Of a stretch of DNA of 64,000 nucleotides, positions 25,227 to 33,347 are shown piece after piece. Every line of letters starts with the position of its first letter. The first letter of the stretch is position 1. The position numbers were made by a program, and so were the translations under genes. Location: contig NZ_BMRK01000007.1 in NCBI RefSeq assembly GCF_014648595.1, positions 1 through 64,000 on the forward strand, in the 5' to 3' direction. The notes beneath the pieces are model-generated. The model worked only from the letters and a program-made list of their open reading frames with translations, was not told the origin of the DNA and made no database searches. The DNA comes from Nocardioides luteus (lineage in GTDB: Bacteria; Actinomycetota; Actinomycetes; Propionibacteriales; Nocardioidaceae).

Positions 25227-26215
25227 CGCCGTGTGCTGCCCAGCGTGCGCCCAGGCGCACCTCTGGCAGCACACCGCGAGCGGTCGGGATTCTTCTTGGG
25301 TTTGCAATCGATCGTCTTGTCGGGGATCCGCGTCGGTTTCATCCGGTTGCTGGGTTCGGCACGGTGGCGGATCGGGCCGAACGGGCCTGGTATGCCGACT
25401 CTCGGGCTCGAGGCGTCCTCCACACCGTCACCATGGGCGGGGGAGCGGTGGTACTCGGCGCCGCGGCCGAGCGGGTTGTTCCCGGCCGGGGCGGACGGAT
25501 GTTGCTGACCGCCGCCGCGACCTGGGCGGTGCTGGGCGGGCGCTCGCTGGAGCGGGAGGCGTTGGCCGTCCATGCGCATCTCGCCGCCGACGACCTGCCA
25601 GCGGCGCGCGAGCAGGTGACCCGTCTGGTGGGTCGCGACACCGCCGCCCTCGACGCCTCCGAGGTGACCCGCGCGGTCGTCGAGAGCGTCGCCGAGAACA
25701 CCTCCGACGCGGTCGTCGCGCCGCTGGTCTGGGGAGCGATCGGGGGAGTCCCCGGCCTGCTCGGCTACCGCGCCGCCAACACCCTCGACGCCATGGTCGG
25801 GCACCACAACGAGCGCTACGAGCGCTTCGGCTGGGCCAGCGCCCGGCTCGACGACCTGCTCAACCTGCCCGGCTCCCGGCTGTCGGGCGTGCTCGCGATG
25901 GCTGCCGCGCCGAGCAGTGCGGGCGATGCCGTACGCGCCTGGCGCCGTGACGCCGCCCGGCACCCCAGCCCCAACGCGGGCGTCGTCGAGGCCACCTTCG
26001 CGGGCACGCTGGGGGTGCGGCTGGGCGGCACCAACACCTACTACGGCAATCGCATCGAGCACCGCGCCGTCATGGGCGACGGCCGCGCGACCGAGCCCGC
26101 CGACATCCCCCGCGCCACCCGGCTGGCCCGCCGGGTCGGCATCGGTGCGGCGCTGGTCGCGGCGGCGTACGCAGTGTCCGGCCGGATCCGCTGGTCGAGC
26201 CGCCGGAGCCGCTAG
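25223..26215 (+). CDS. cobD: Adenosylcobinamide-phosphate synthase (CobD/CbiB)
   Basis: A 330-residue membrane protein that attaches aminopropanol (phosphate) to adenosylcobyric acid. CbiB signatures are GFAIDRLVGDPRRFHPVAGFG, ESVAENTSDAVVAPLVWGA, GYRAANTLDAMVGHHNERY and RDAARHPSPNAG. The first 19 residues (MTPCAAQRAPRRTSGSTPR) are not family-like and are encoded by a strong hairpin. The last residues (WSSRRSR) and the stop codon come from a dispersed repeat. Both ends of the gene therefore seem to have been remodelled. ATG 25223 overlaps the previous stop as ATGA; no better internal start exists before the conserved region. Confidence 0.9.
   Translation: MTPCAAQRAPRRTSGSTPRAVGILLGFAIDRLVGDPRRFHPVAGFGTVADRAERAWYADSRARGVLHTVTMGGGAVVLGAAAERVVPGRGGRMLLTAAATWAVLGGRSLEREALAVHAHLAADDLPAAREQVTRLVGRDTAALDASEVTRAVVESVAENTSDAVVAPLVWGAIGGVPGLLGYRAANTLDAMVGHHNERYERFGWASARLDDLLNLPGSRLSGVLAMAAAPSSAGDAVRAWRRDAARHPSPNAGVVEATFAGTLGVRLGGTNTYYGNRIEHRAVMGDGRATEPADIPRATRLARRVGIGAALVAAAYAVSGRIRWSSRRSR
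25231..25274. repeat. Strong hairpin in the 5' end of cobD
   Basis: GTGTGCTGCC (25231-25240) pairs with GGCAGCACAC (25265-25274), and inner TGCGCC pairs with GGCGCA. It lies 8 bp after the cobD ATG, and may be a palindromic repeat copy or a hairpin that affects cobD translation. Confidence 0.75.
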
Positions 26216-26398
26216 GCGACCGAGCGAGGCCGGCTGGCGAGCTTGCTCGTCCGGTTGTGCCGAGCGTGGGAGCCCCGAGCGAAGCGAGGGCGGCGGAGGC
26301 GTGTCGAGAGCAACACAGTCCTATCGAGCGCGGCAGGGGACTGTGTTGGTCTCGACACGCTCGGCCGCGGGCGGCCTCGCGGCTCGACCAGCAGTGGC
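26199..26398. repeat. Long repeat module at the end of cobD
   Basis: Starts as CTGGTCGAGCCGCCGGAGCC inside the cobD 3' end and runs to CGGCTCGACCAGCAGTGGC. It contains the inverted pair GTGTCGAGAGCAACACAGTC (26301-26320) and GACTGTGTTGGTCTCGACAC (26339-26358) with one mismatch. The outer ends are themselves inverted, so the whole element has nested terminal inverted repeats. No gene is seen in it. Confidence 0.8.
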
Positions 26399-26404
26399 GG
26401 TTGC

Positions 26405-26764
26405 TCAGCGTCCGTGACGGAAGGCCCGCGCCAGCACGGCGGGCGGGGCATCAGCGATGCCTGGTCCGCCGTCGCCGGCCCAGCGCGCCAGGGCGTCGGC
26501 GACCCGTGCCGTGCCGACCCGGGCGACCCAGACGGGCCGGGCGCCGCGCCGCCGGCCCTCGGGCGAGGGTCCGACGACCACGACGTCGGCCTTCTCGCAG
26601 GGGCCGAGGCAGTCGGCGACGCGTACGGTCGCCGACTCCCCGGCCACCTCGTTCAGGGTCGCCAGCACGCCCTCGTGGTCGACCCCGGGCGACTTGCGCT
26701 CGGTGCCGCAGCAGCATCCGCGGCAGACCGTCAGCGTCGGCCTCCCAGCAACGGGGCGGGTCAC
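26405..26764 (-). CDS. Small thioredoxin-like [2Fe-2S] ferredoxin-domain protein
   Basis: A 119-residue protein with TVCRGCCCGTERK near the N-terminus and VADCLGPCEKADVVVV in the middle, the cysteine layout of the thioredoxin-fold [2Fe-2S] ferredoxins. GTG 26764 overlaps the stop of the 41-codon CEACEG gene (GTGA), so it is translationally coupled to the ribonucleotide reductase operon. I infer a redox partner role, for instance in electron delivery to the reductase or to corrinoids, but nothing proves it. A second, larger protein with a similar domain is encoded at 35539-36204. Confidence 0.72.
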   Translation of the reverse strand: MTRPVAGRPTLTVCRGCCCGTERKSPGVDHEGVLATLNEVAGESATVRVADCLGPCEKADVVVVGPSPEGRRRGARPVWVARVGTARVADALARWAGDGGPGIADAPPAVLARAFRHGR

Positions 26765-26886
26765 CCCTCGCACGCCTCGCAGTCTGGCCCGTTCTCGATC
26801 GCGCAGACCTCGGCGTCGCTCCAGTCGTCCCAGCTCAGGTCGTCGATGGCGTCGGTGGTGGTCGTGGTGGTCGGGTTCTCGTTCAT
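26761..26886 (-). CDS. 41-residue protein resembling the redox tail of ribonucleotide reductase
   Basis: The sequence begins MNENPTTTTTTDAIDD and ends VCAIENGPDCEACEG. Class I reductase large subunits end in a flexible tail with a CxxC or CxxxxC pair (often CEAC or CESC followed by a few residues), which NrdA here lacks. ATG 26886 has a GAGAGG ribosome site 7 bases upstream. An in-frame ATG two codons earlier is less well placed. The frame is -1 relative to nrdA and remains open upstream, so a frameshift at the run of five C just before the nrdA stop could also join them. The small gene overlaps the next gene by 4 bp. Confidence 0.6.
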   Translation of the reverse strand: MNENPTTTTTTDAIDDLSWDDWSDAEVCAIENGPDCEACEG

Positions 26887-26909
26887 GGTCATGCCTCTCG
26901 TGAGCCGGA

Positions 26910-28607
26910 TCAGTTCTTGGGGGTCTGCTTGCTGGCCTGGATGCCGGCGCGCGAGCGCAGGTAGTAGAGGCTCTTGATGTTGGGGTCGAGCAGCGCCAGC
27001 TTGTGGATCTTGCTGATGTACTGCGGGGTCGCGTCGGCCTGGAAGAACAGGTTGAGCGACTGCGACTGGTCGATGTAGACCTGCCGGTCGGAGGCGCGAG
27101 CGAGCAGGATCTTCTGGTCGATCTCGTAGCCGGTCTTGAAGACGTCCTTCTCGTGCTCGTCGAGCCAGTCCACATGGGCCACGGAGCCGCCGTGGTCGAT
27201 GATGTCGTCGATGTGCGCCTGGTCGTAGACCCCGCGCTCGGTCATCACCTCGACGAGGTTCTGGTTGGCCCGCGGCATCTCGCCGGCCGAGGTGGTCTGG
27301 TTCCAGACGTTGGCGACGTACGGCTCGATGCCCTGGCTCGTGCCGCCGACGATCACCGCCGTGCTCATCGTCGGCGCGATCGCCATCAGGTGGGAGTTGC
27401 GGCGGCCGACGCACCACTCCGGCACGCCGGCGACCGAGCCCATCCACCGCGACGCGGCGTCGGCACGCGCGGAGATCCGCTCGAAGATGTCCTTGTTGAG
27501 CGCCGCCGCCTTGTCGGACTCGAACGGCACCCGCTGCTTCTGCAGGTAGTCGTGGTAGCCCATCACGCCCAGGCCCAGGCTGCGCGCCTTCTCGGTGTAG
27601 CGCACCGCCCGCTCCAGCCCGCGCACCGTGCGGGCCTTGCGCAGGAACGCCTCGGCGACCGCGTCGAGGAAGACGGTCGCGACGTACGCCGTGTCCTGGT
27701 CCTTCCACTCGTCGTAGGTCGAGAGGTTCAGCGAGGAGAGCACGCAGGTGTAGGAGTGGTGCTCGTCGGAGAAGAGGGTGATCTCCGAGCACAGGTTGGA
27801 GGCCTTGTTCTCCAGCCCGTTGGCCTTGTACGACGCGGTCTGGGCCGCGTTGACGGTGTCGACCTTCCAGATGTAGCCCTTGCCGAGCACCACCCGGATC
27901 TTCAGCACCCGCTGGTAGCGCTCGAGCGCGTCGCGATCCCCGGCCAGCATCCGGTCGATGAAGGCCTGGCTGAAGATCCAGCCGATGTTCTTGTTGGCCG
28001 GCTCGCGGAAGATCAGATCGGCGAGCTCGTAGAAGTCGGGGTGGTCCACCGGCAGGTAGCCAGCCCAGGAGCCGCGGCGGGTCGCACCCTGGCTGATCTG
28101 GTTGGTCATCTCGACGAAGTTGCAGAAGACCGGCACGACACCGTTGGCCTTGCCGTTGTCGGAAAACTTCGCGCCGCGAGGGCGTACGTCGCCGAGGTAG
28201 GCCGAGGTGCCGAACCCGTTCTGCGACAGGATCGCGGCCTCCTTGAGGGTGTCGTAGAAGCCCCACACGGAGTCCTCCACGTACGAGCCCTCGCAGGAGA
28301 CCGGCAGGCCGCGGTCGGTGCCCAGGTTGGAGAGCACCGGGGTCGACGGCGAGAGCCAGCCGTTCCAGATCGCGTCGAAGAACATCGACGTCCACGAGGT
28401 GCCGTCCTCACGGGCGTACATCTCGTCGGCCAGCCCGCCGGCGGTGGCCGCGATGGTCTCGTAGCGCTCTCGGACGCTCTGACCCTCGACGGTGTATTTC
28501 GCCTTGAACATCGCGTAGCCCGCGGTGGTCATGAACGCAGGCACGGTGCCCGAAGCCTGCAGCGCCTTGCGCTCGGCGGACAGTGCTTCCCAGCTGTTGC
28601 TGCCCAT
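26910..28607 (-). CDS. nrdA: Class I ribonucleoside-diphosphate reductase, large subunit (tail-less)
   Basis: A 565-residue alpha subunit that reduces NDPs to dNDPs with the radical from NrdB. The substrate-reducing cysteines are visible in PVSCEGSY (about 105) and YTCVLSSLNLS (about 287), the thiyl cysteine in NLCSEITLF (about 271), and the radical-path tyrosines in KSLYYLRSR. It is shorter than E. coli NrdA: there is no N-terminal ATP cone, so no activity-site regulation is expected from this chain, and no C-terminal CxxC tail. The tail-like sequence follows in another frame 23 bp after the stop. The ATG overlaps the nrdB stop. Confidence 0.93.
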   Translation of the reverse strand: MGSNSWEALSAERKALQASGTVPAFMTTAGYAMFKAKYTVEGQSVRERYETIAATAGGLADEMYAREDGTSWTSMFFDAIWNGWLSPSTPVLSNLGTDRGLPVSCEGSYVEDSVWGFYDTLKEAAILSQNGFGTSAYLGDVRPRGAKFSDNGKANGVVPVFCNFVEMTNQISQGATRRGSWAGYLPVDHPDFYELADLIFREPANKNIGWIFSQAFIDRMLAGDRDALERYQRVLKIRVVLGKGYIWKVDTVNAAQTASYKANGLENKASNLCSEITLFSDEHHSYTCVLSSLNLSTYDEWKDQDTAYVATVFLDAVAEAFLRKARTVRGLERAVRYTEKARSLGLGVMGYHDYLQKQRVPFESDKAAALNKDIFERISARADAASRWMGSVAGVPEWCVGRRNSHLMAIAPTMSTAVIVGGTSQGIEPYVANVWNQTTSAGEMPRANQNLVEVMTERGVYDQAHIDDIIDHGGSVAHVDWLDEHEKDVFKTGYEIDQKILLARASDRQVYIDQSQSLNLFFQADATPQYISKIHKLALLDPNIKSLYYLRSRAGIQASKQTPKN

Positions 28608-29605
28608 CAGAACTCAAACTCCGTCTCGCCGATGTTGCGGTTGTATTCGTTGCCCGTGACCTGGAAGAAGTCGTGGAACTGGGTGCCGTTGATGCCGTTG
28701 TAGAACCACTCGGCGATCGGGTTCGCCTCCTCGCCGAAGAGCGGCTCCATCCGCATGTTGGCGAGCGTCATGTCGACCCGCGACCTCACGAACGCCTCCA
28801 GGTCGGCCTGGTCGATGCCGGGGATCGGCCCGTCGGCGAAGAGCATCTCCACGATGCGCGCCTCGTGGGCGTAGAGGTGCTCGGCGACGCCGCGCACGCG
28901 GGTGAAGAGGTCGTCGCGCTCGGCCTCGAACTTGTCGGCAGGCACGGTGGCGGCGTACTCGTCGAGGGTGGTGTTGAAGAGCCAGGCGCCGCCGGTGGCG
29001 TGCAGGTTCTCGTCGCGGGCGGAGAAGTTGATCCCGCTGATCACGTTCTGCAGCAGGTTCTTGCCACCGGACTGGAAGTGCTTGAGGAAGGCGAAGTTGG
29101 AGTAGAGGACGAAGTTCTCCATCAGTGTGAATACGCTGAGCGCGTAGAGCAGGTCCTCGTCGGCGATGGCGTCCCATACGAACGCGATCCGCTCGGCCAG
29201 CACCGGGTCGTTCCTGTAGGAGTCGTAGAACTCCTCGGTGTCGATCATCAGCGTCTTGTTGAGCTTCGCGTAGAACGGCGCGTGCATGTTGAGCTCGGCG
29301 AACGAGAACGCGTTGGTCATCATCTGGATCTCGGGCCGCGGGAAGGCGTGGAAGAGCCGGTCGCCCCACACCTCGCCGCCGAGGATCAGCTCGTAGATGG
29401 TGAACAGCTTCAGCGTCGTCTTGACCGCGGCCTGCTCGGCGTCGGTCATGTTGACCAGGAAGTCCTGCTTGTCGTTCTCGACCGGGATCTCCTCGGCAGT
29501 CCAGAAGATGCTCCGCTGCTTCTTGGCGAGATCCTCGGCCATCGGATAGTCGAAGACGTACGCCGACTTCTCGGTGCGGATCGGTAGACCCTCGGTGTCG
29601 ATCAT
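28607..29605 (-). CDS. nrdB: Class I ribonucleoside-diphosphate reductase, small subunit
   Basis: A 332-residue ferritin-like R2 protein that stores the radical used by NrdA. Metal-site helices are recognisable: FSFAELNMHAPFYAKLN (a tyrosine four residues after the histidine is the candidate radical residue), LMENFVLYSNF and NFSARDENLHATGG. The acidic, aromatic C-terminus (GETEFEF) is the usual NrdA-docking tail. ATG 29605 follows GAAGGGGG. The order nrdB-nrdA differs from many operons. Because the operon sits behind a cobalamin riboswitch, it should be shut off when B12 is plentiful and a B12-dependent class II enzyme (not in this window) can work. Confidence 0.93.
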   Translation of the reverse strand: MIDTEGLPIRTEKSAYVFDYPMAEDLAKKQRSIFWTAEEIPVENDKQDFLVNMTDAEQAAVKTTLKLFTIYELILGGEVWGDRLFHAFPRPEIQMMTNAFSFAELNMHAPFYAKLNKTLMIDTEEFYDSYRNDPVLAERIAFVWDAIADEDLLYALSVFTLMENFVLYSNFAFLKHFQSGGKNLLQNVISGINFSARDENLHATGGAWLFNTTLDEYAATVPADKFEAERDDLFTRVRGVAEHLYAHEARIVEMLFADGPIPGIDQADLEAFVRSRVDMTLANMRMEPLFGEEANPIAEWFYNGINGTQFHDFFQVTGNEYNRNIGETEFEF

Positions 29606-29774
29606 CTCGTGCCCCCTTCGTCCACGGGCCGACCCGGCCCGCTCGGATGTGTTGCTCGTCCGCGCATCGAAGAGGAGAGGAGGTCGGTGTCGTGCCGGGC
29701 TGACCGGCAGCGAAGACCTGATCCCCTGACCTTCCCTCGAGGTCGCGGACCACCGCACCCGGCGGGTGCGGCGC

Positions 29775-29945
29775 GCTGGCAGGTCTTCGGACTCGTGGGC
29801 GTCGTACGCGGTCCTAGTGGCCGTCGCTTCCCAGGAGACTGGCTTGCTCCCAGTGCTGTGTGACGGCGGTCGTTCCCACTCACCGCTGCGGGGCAGTCCC
29901 GGAGTCGAACCGGGTTCCCTCTTGCCTCTCCCGCCCCGTCGCCGA
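29775..29945 (-). promoter_or_regulatory. Cobalamin riboswitch 3, upstream of nrdBA
   Basis: Read on the minus strand: GAACCCGGTTCGACTCCGGG, GACTGCCCCGCAGCGGTGAG, AGCACTGGGAGCAAGCCAGT, TGGGAAGCG and AGTCCGAAGACCTGCCAG, all in the right order. About 170 bases separate the box from the nrdB ATG. The GGTTCGA arm should not be mistaken for a tRNA T-loop. Confidence 0.93.
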
Positions 29946-29970
29946 GGAGGGAGAACCAGCTGCGGGCACC

Positions 29971-29998
29971 ACTATATGCGGGAACTACAGCAATGCAA
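29971..29998 (-). promoter_or_regulatory. Probable nrdBA promoter
   Basis: On the minus strand TTGCAT (29998-29993) and TATAGT (29976-29971) are separated by 16 bp. Transcription would begin near 29963, just before the riboswitch. Confidence 0.65.
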
Positions 29999-30074
29999 CT
30001 TCCTAGATCTAGTGTTTCGCCGGGCCGCTGACAGGGCAGCCGAAAGGCCTCGAACCGCCGTGCTAGCCTCTCCT

Positions 30075-30240
30075 GCGAGTCGAACGCATCCTGATGGATG
30101 CCAGGGAACTCCGGTGAGAATCCGGGACTGGCGCGCAGCGGTGAGGGAGACGACGACGCTAGGAAGCCACTGGGGCCCGAGGCCCTGGGAAGGCGGCGCC
30201 GTCGGTTGATCCCGAGTCCGAAAACCTGTCGGCTCAGATG
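30075..30240 (+). promoter_or_regulatory. Cobalamin riboswitch 4, upstream of the B12 importer
   Basis: GAACTCCGGTGAGAATCCGG, GACTGGCGCGCAGCGGTGAG, AAGCCACTGG, TGGGAAGGCG and GAGTCCGAAAACCTGTCGGC are present. A TAGCCT hexamer at 30064-30069 is a plausible -10. The promoters of riboswitches 3 and 4 lie back to back within about 110 bp. Confidence 0.93.
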
Positions 30241-30292
30241 TACGTCACGGCCCTCGCGATCTGGGGCCAGAGGACCTGAGAGGCCGAGAGCC

Positions 30293-31327
30293 GTGCGAAC
30301 CACCCGCCGTGTCCCGTTCGTGCCGCTGGTCGTCGCGCTGGTGCTGGCCTGGGTGCTCAGCGCCGTGGTCTCGCTCGCGTTCGGGTCGGAGCGGATCCCG
30401 GTCGGCGAGGTCGTCGCGGCGGTCGCCGACCGGCTCCAGGGCGTCGAGCCCGGGAAGTGGGACGTGATCATCTGGGAGCTCCGCATGCCCCGGGCGCTGA
30501 TGTCGCTGGTCGTCGGCGCGGGCCTCGCGGTGGCCGGCGCCGGCATGCAGACGCTGGTGCGCAACCCGCTCGCCGACCCGTTCCTGCTCGGGATCAGCTC
30601 CGGCGCCTCGGTGGGGGCGACCGCGGCGATCACCACGGGCGCGCTGGCTGGCTTCGGCATCTACGCCGTCTCCACCGGAGCGCTGCTCGGGGCGATCGGC
30701 TCGGCCCTGCTGGTCTGGCTGGTGGCGACCGCACAGGGCGGGCTGACCCCGATCCGGCTGGTGCTCTCCGGCGTGGTGCTCTCCTCGGGGCTCTCCGCGA
30801 TCGCCTCGTTCCTGGTCTTCATGAGCGACGACCCCCGCGCGGCCAACTCGGTGATGTTCTGGATGCTCGGCAGCGTCGGCGGAGCCACCTGGGAGAAGCT
30901 GTGGCTGCCCGCCGCCATCACCCTCGTGCTCGGCGTCGGGATGCTCGCTCTGCACCGCTGGATGGACGCCCTCGCGGCCGGCCCCGAGACCGCCGCCTCG
31001 CTCGGCGTGAACGTCGCGGCGCTGCGTACGACGCTGTTCGTCGGGTTGGCGGTGCTGGTCGGCGTGCTGGTCGCGGTCAGCGGAGGGATCGGGTTCGTCG
31101 GGCTGATCGTGCCGCACGCCGCGCGGCTGCTCGTGGGGGCCAGACATCGGGTCGTCATCCCGGTCGCGGCGCTCGGTGGCGGGCTCTTCCTGCTCTGGGT
31201 CGACGTGGTGGCCCGGCTGGTGGCGCGACCGCAGGAGATCCCGCTCGGCGTGGTCACCGGCGTGGTCGGGGCGCCGCTGTTCCTGCTGTTGCTGGGCCGC
31301 GGTCGCTACCGGTTCGGGGGCCAGTGA
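30293..31327 (+). CDS. btuC: FecCD/BtuC-type ABC permease, probably cobalamin
   Basis: A 344-residue membrane permease with about ten helices. BtuC/FecCD motifs are visible: LRMPRALMSLVVGAGLAVAG, GMQTLVRNPLADPFLLGIS, the coupling-helix region GPETAASLGVN, and GGIGFVGLIVPHAARLLVG. It forms the transport channel for the ATPase and binding protein encoded next. The family also carries ferric siderophores and haem; the cobalamin riboswitch upstream is what points to B12 or another corrinoid. GTG 30293 follows GAGAGG; longer frames run into the aptamer. Confidence 0.88.
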   Translation: MRTTRRVPFVPLVVALVLAWVLSAVVSLAFGSERIPVGEVVAAVADRLQGVEPGKWDVIIWELRMPRALMSLVVGAGLAVAGAGMQTLVRNPLADPFLLGISSGASVGATAAITTGALAGFGIYAVSTGALLGAIGSALLVWLVATAQGGLTPIRLVLSGVVLSSGLSAIASFLVFMSDDPRAANSVMFWMLGSVGGATWEKLWLPAAITLVLGVGMLALHRWMDALAAGPETAASLGVNVAALRTTLFVGLAVLVGVLVAVSGGIGFVGLIVPHAARLLVGARHRVVIPVAALGGGLFLLWVDVVARLVARPQEIPLGVVTGVVGAPLFLLLLGRGRYRFGGQ

Positions 31328-32208
31328 TGAGCCCAGCGATGAAGGGTGGCGGCCTCCGCCCCGTGCTGCGTCTGCGTGGCGTCGGGGCCCGGCTGGGGGA
31401 GCGCGAGGTGCTCCGCGACATCGACCTCGACGTGCCCGCCGGCACCAGTCTCGGCATCGTGGGGGTCAACGGCGTGGGCAAGTCGACGCTGCTGCGCATC
31501 ATGGCCGGTGTGCTCCGCCCGACCACCGGCACGGCCGAGCTGGCCGACACCTCCGGCCAGCTCCACGAGATCGGGCGGGTCGGCTCGCGCGAGCGCGCCC
31601 GCCGGCTCTCCTACGTGCCCCAGGAGGAGGTCGCCTCCGCCGAGCTGCTGGTCGGAGAGATGGTCGCGCTCGGCCGAGTGCCGCGCACCCGGCCGTGGTC
31701 GCGCGGCGGCACGCAGGAGCGCGAGATCGTACGCAGCGCCCTGGATGCGGTCGGGCTGGCCGACCGCATCGACGACCCCTGCGAGCGGCTCTCCGGTGGT
31801 GAGCGGCGGCGCGCGGTGCTGGCCCGTGGCCTGGCCCAGCGATGCCCGGTGATGCTCCTCGACGAGCCCACCAACCATCTCGACGTCGCCTGGCAGCTGA
31901 GGCTGCTGCAGACCGTCGCCGACCAGGCCGAGACGCTGGTGGTCACCATCCACGACCTCGATCTCGCGCTCCGCTCCTTCGACCGGCTGGCGGTGCTGGG
32001 CCGTCACCCGGGCAGCGACCCCGGCGGCGACGCCGCCGGCGATGAACAGAGCGGCCCGGCCACCGTCGTCGCCCACGGGCCGCCGGCCGAGGTGCTCGAC
32101 ACCATCGGCGTCGACCTCCACTTCGGCGTCGGCTCCGTCCAGGTGCCTCATCCCCACCTGGAGCAGCCCCATCTGCTCATCCACCCGCGTAAGGACCACT
32201 CGACATGA
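31327..32208 (+). CDS. btuD: ABC transporter ATPase, probably cobalamin
   Basis: A 293-residue nucleotide-binding subunit: Walker A GVNGVGKSTLLR, Q-loop SYVPQEEV, signature LSGGERRRAVLARGLAQ, Walker B VMLLDEPTNHLDVAWQ and H-loop VTIHDLDLA. The position of a normal glycine in GVNGVGKST is kept. A glycine/aspartate-rich insert (SDPGGDAAGDEQSG, about residues 228-243) follows the catalytic core and is unusual but not repeat-derived. ATG 31327 overlaps the btuC stop; the end overlaps btuF by 4 bp. Confidence 0.9.
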   Translation: MSPAMKGGGLRPVLRLRGVGARLGEREVLRDIDLDVPAGTSLGIVGVNGVGKSTLLRIMAGVLRPTTGTAELADTSGQLHEIGRVGSRERARRLSYVPQEEVASAELLVGEMVALGRVPRTRPWSRGGTQEREIVRSALDAVGLADRIDDPCERLSGGERRRAVLARGLAQRCPVMLLDEPTNHLDVAWQLRLLQTVADQAETLVVTIHDLDLALRSFDRLAVLGRHPGSDPGGDAAGDEQSGPATVVAHGPPAEVLDTIGVDLHFGVGSVQVPHPHLEQPHLLIHPRKDHST

Positions 32209-33308
32209 CCGCCCCCATCTCCCTGCGCCGCGCTCAGGTCACCGCTCTCGCGGCACTCGCCTTCGGCGCCACCGTTCTCACCGCCTGCGGCGCCGAGGAG
32301 ACCAGGTCGGCGGGCGTGGCCGGAGACGGCGCGATCACCGTCGAGAACTGCGGCGAGACGCTCAGCGTCGACGCGCCGATCACTGATCTCTACGCCTACG
32401 ACGGCGGGATCATCTCCATCGCGCTCGCGGTGGGTGCCCGCGACGAGCTCGCCGCGGTGACCGGGATCGCCCGGGACAAGCAGCTGCTCGAGCTCGCCTA
32501 TCCCGAGGACCGGGTCGACGAGCTGAAGGTCGTCGGCGACGACCAGCCGACCCTGGAGACCGTCCTGGCGCTCCAGCCGGAGCTGATGTTCGCGGGCTGG
32601 AACTACGGCTTCAGCGAGGCGCGCAACCTGACGCCGGCGAAGGTCGAGGAGCACGGCATCGAGACCTACCTGCTCAGTGAGTCCTGCCGGCAGAAGGACG
32701 GGGCCCGAGGCACGATGGAGCCGTGGACGGCGCTGCGTACGGACCTGCTCAACATCGGTGAGCTGACCGGCCACGGACCGCAGGCGAAGCGGGTCGCGGC
32801 CGACATCGACGAGCGGCGCAAGGCACTGAAGAGTGCGCCGAAACCGGCGAAGAAGCCGACCGCGTTCCTCTTCGACTCCGGCACCGACGCCATCTTCACC
32901 TCCGGCTCCTTCGGCGCCCCGCAGGCCATCTTCGACACGGCCGGTGTCACCAACGCGACCGCCGACGTCGAGGACACCTGGACCGAGGTCGGCTGGGAGC
33001 GGTTCGCCGCGGCGAAGCCCGACGTCATCTACTTCGTCGACTACCCCGGTCAGTCCTACGCGGAGAAGGTCAAGGTCTTGAAATCCAACCCGGCCTCGCG
33101 CGACCTGCCCGCCGTCAAGGAGAACAGGTTCGTGAACCTGCCCTACGCGATGTTCGTCTCCGGCCCGCTCAACATCGACGCAGCCGAATGGGTACGCCGC
33201 TCGCTGGAGCACTTCGGTCTCGCCCCCGACTCGGGCATCGATCCGAGCCTCGACATCCTCGACATCACGAAGCTCACCAATCTCACCGGCAACGAGTGGA
33301 TCCGCTGA
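32205..33308 (+). CDS. btuF: Corrinoid-type ABC solute-binding lipoprotein
   Basis: A 367-residue class III binding protein with a lipoprotein signal (LAFGATVLTACGAEE, lipidated cysteine about residue 29). The mature part has the TroA/BtuF-like layout: VDAPITDLYAYDGGIISIAL, LALQPELMFAGWNYG and KENRFVNLPYAMFVSGPLN. It captures substrate outside the membrane for BtuCD. Family members also bind ferric siderophores; riboswitch 4 supports a corrinoid. Its stop codon overlaps a DtxR-type iron box belonging to the next gene. Confidence 0.87.
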   Translation: MTAPISLRRAQVTALAALAFGATVLTACGAEETRSAGVAGDGAITVENCGETLSVDAPITDLYAYDGGIISIALAVGARDELAAVTGIARDKQLLELAYPEDRVDELKVVGDDQPTLETVLALQPELMFAGWNYGFSEARNLTPAKVEEHGIETYLLSESCRQKDGARGTMEPWTALRTDLLNIGELTGHGPQAKRVAADIDERRKALKSAPKPAKKPTAFLFDSGTDAIFTSGSFGAPQAIFDTAGVTNATADVEDTWTEVGWERFAAAKPDVIYFVDYPGQSYAEKVKVLKSNPASRDLPAVKENRFVNLPYAMFVSGPLNIDAAEWVRRSLEHFGLAPDSGIDPSLDILDITKLTNLTGNEWIR

Positions 33309-33324
33309 GGCTTGCCTTACCTCG
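33306..33324 (+). promoter_or_regulatory. DtxR/IdeR-like iron box upstream of sodA
   Basis: TGAGGCTTGCCTTACCTCG matches the 19-bp DtxR consensus TTAGGTTAGCCTAACCTAA at 14 positions as I align it, including the central AGG-N5-CCT core region. It begins in the btuF stop codon, 59 bp before the sodA start. Confidence 0.55.
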
Positions 33325-33347
33325 GCGCTGTCGCGGTAGGTGCGTTA

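Noticed and set aside
29895-29925. tRNA T-loop (GGTTCGACTCC on the minus strand)
   Set aside because: It belongs to the conserved core of cobalamin riboswitch 3; no acceptor stem or anticodon arm surrounds it.
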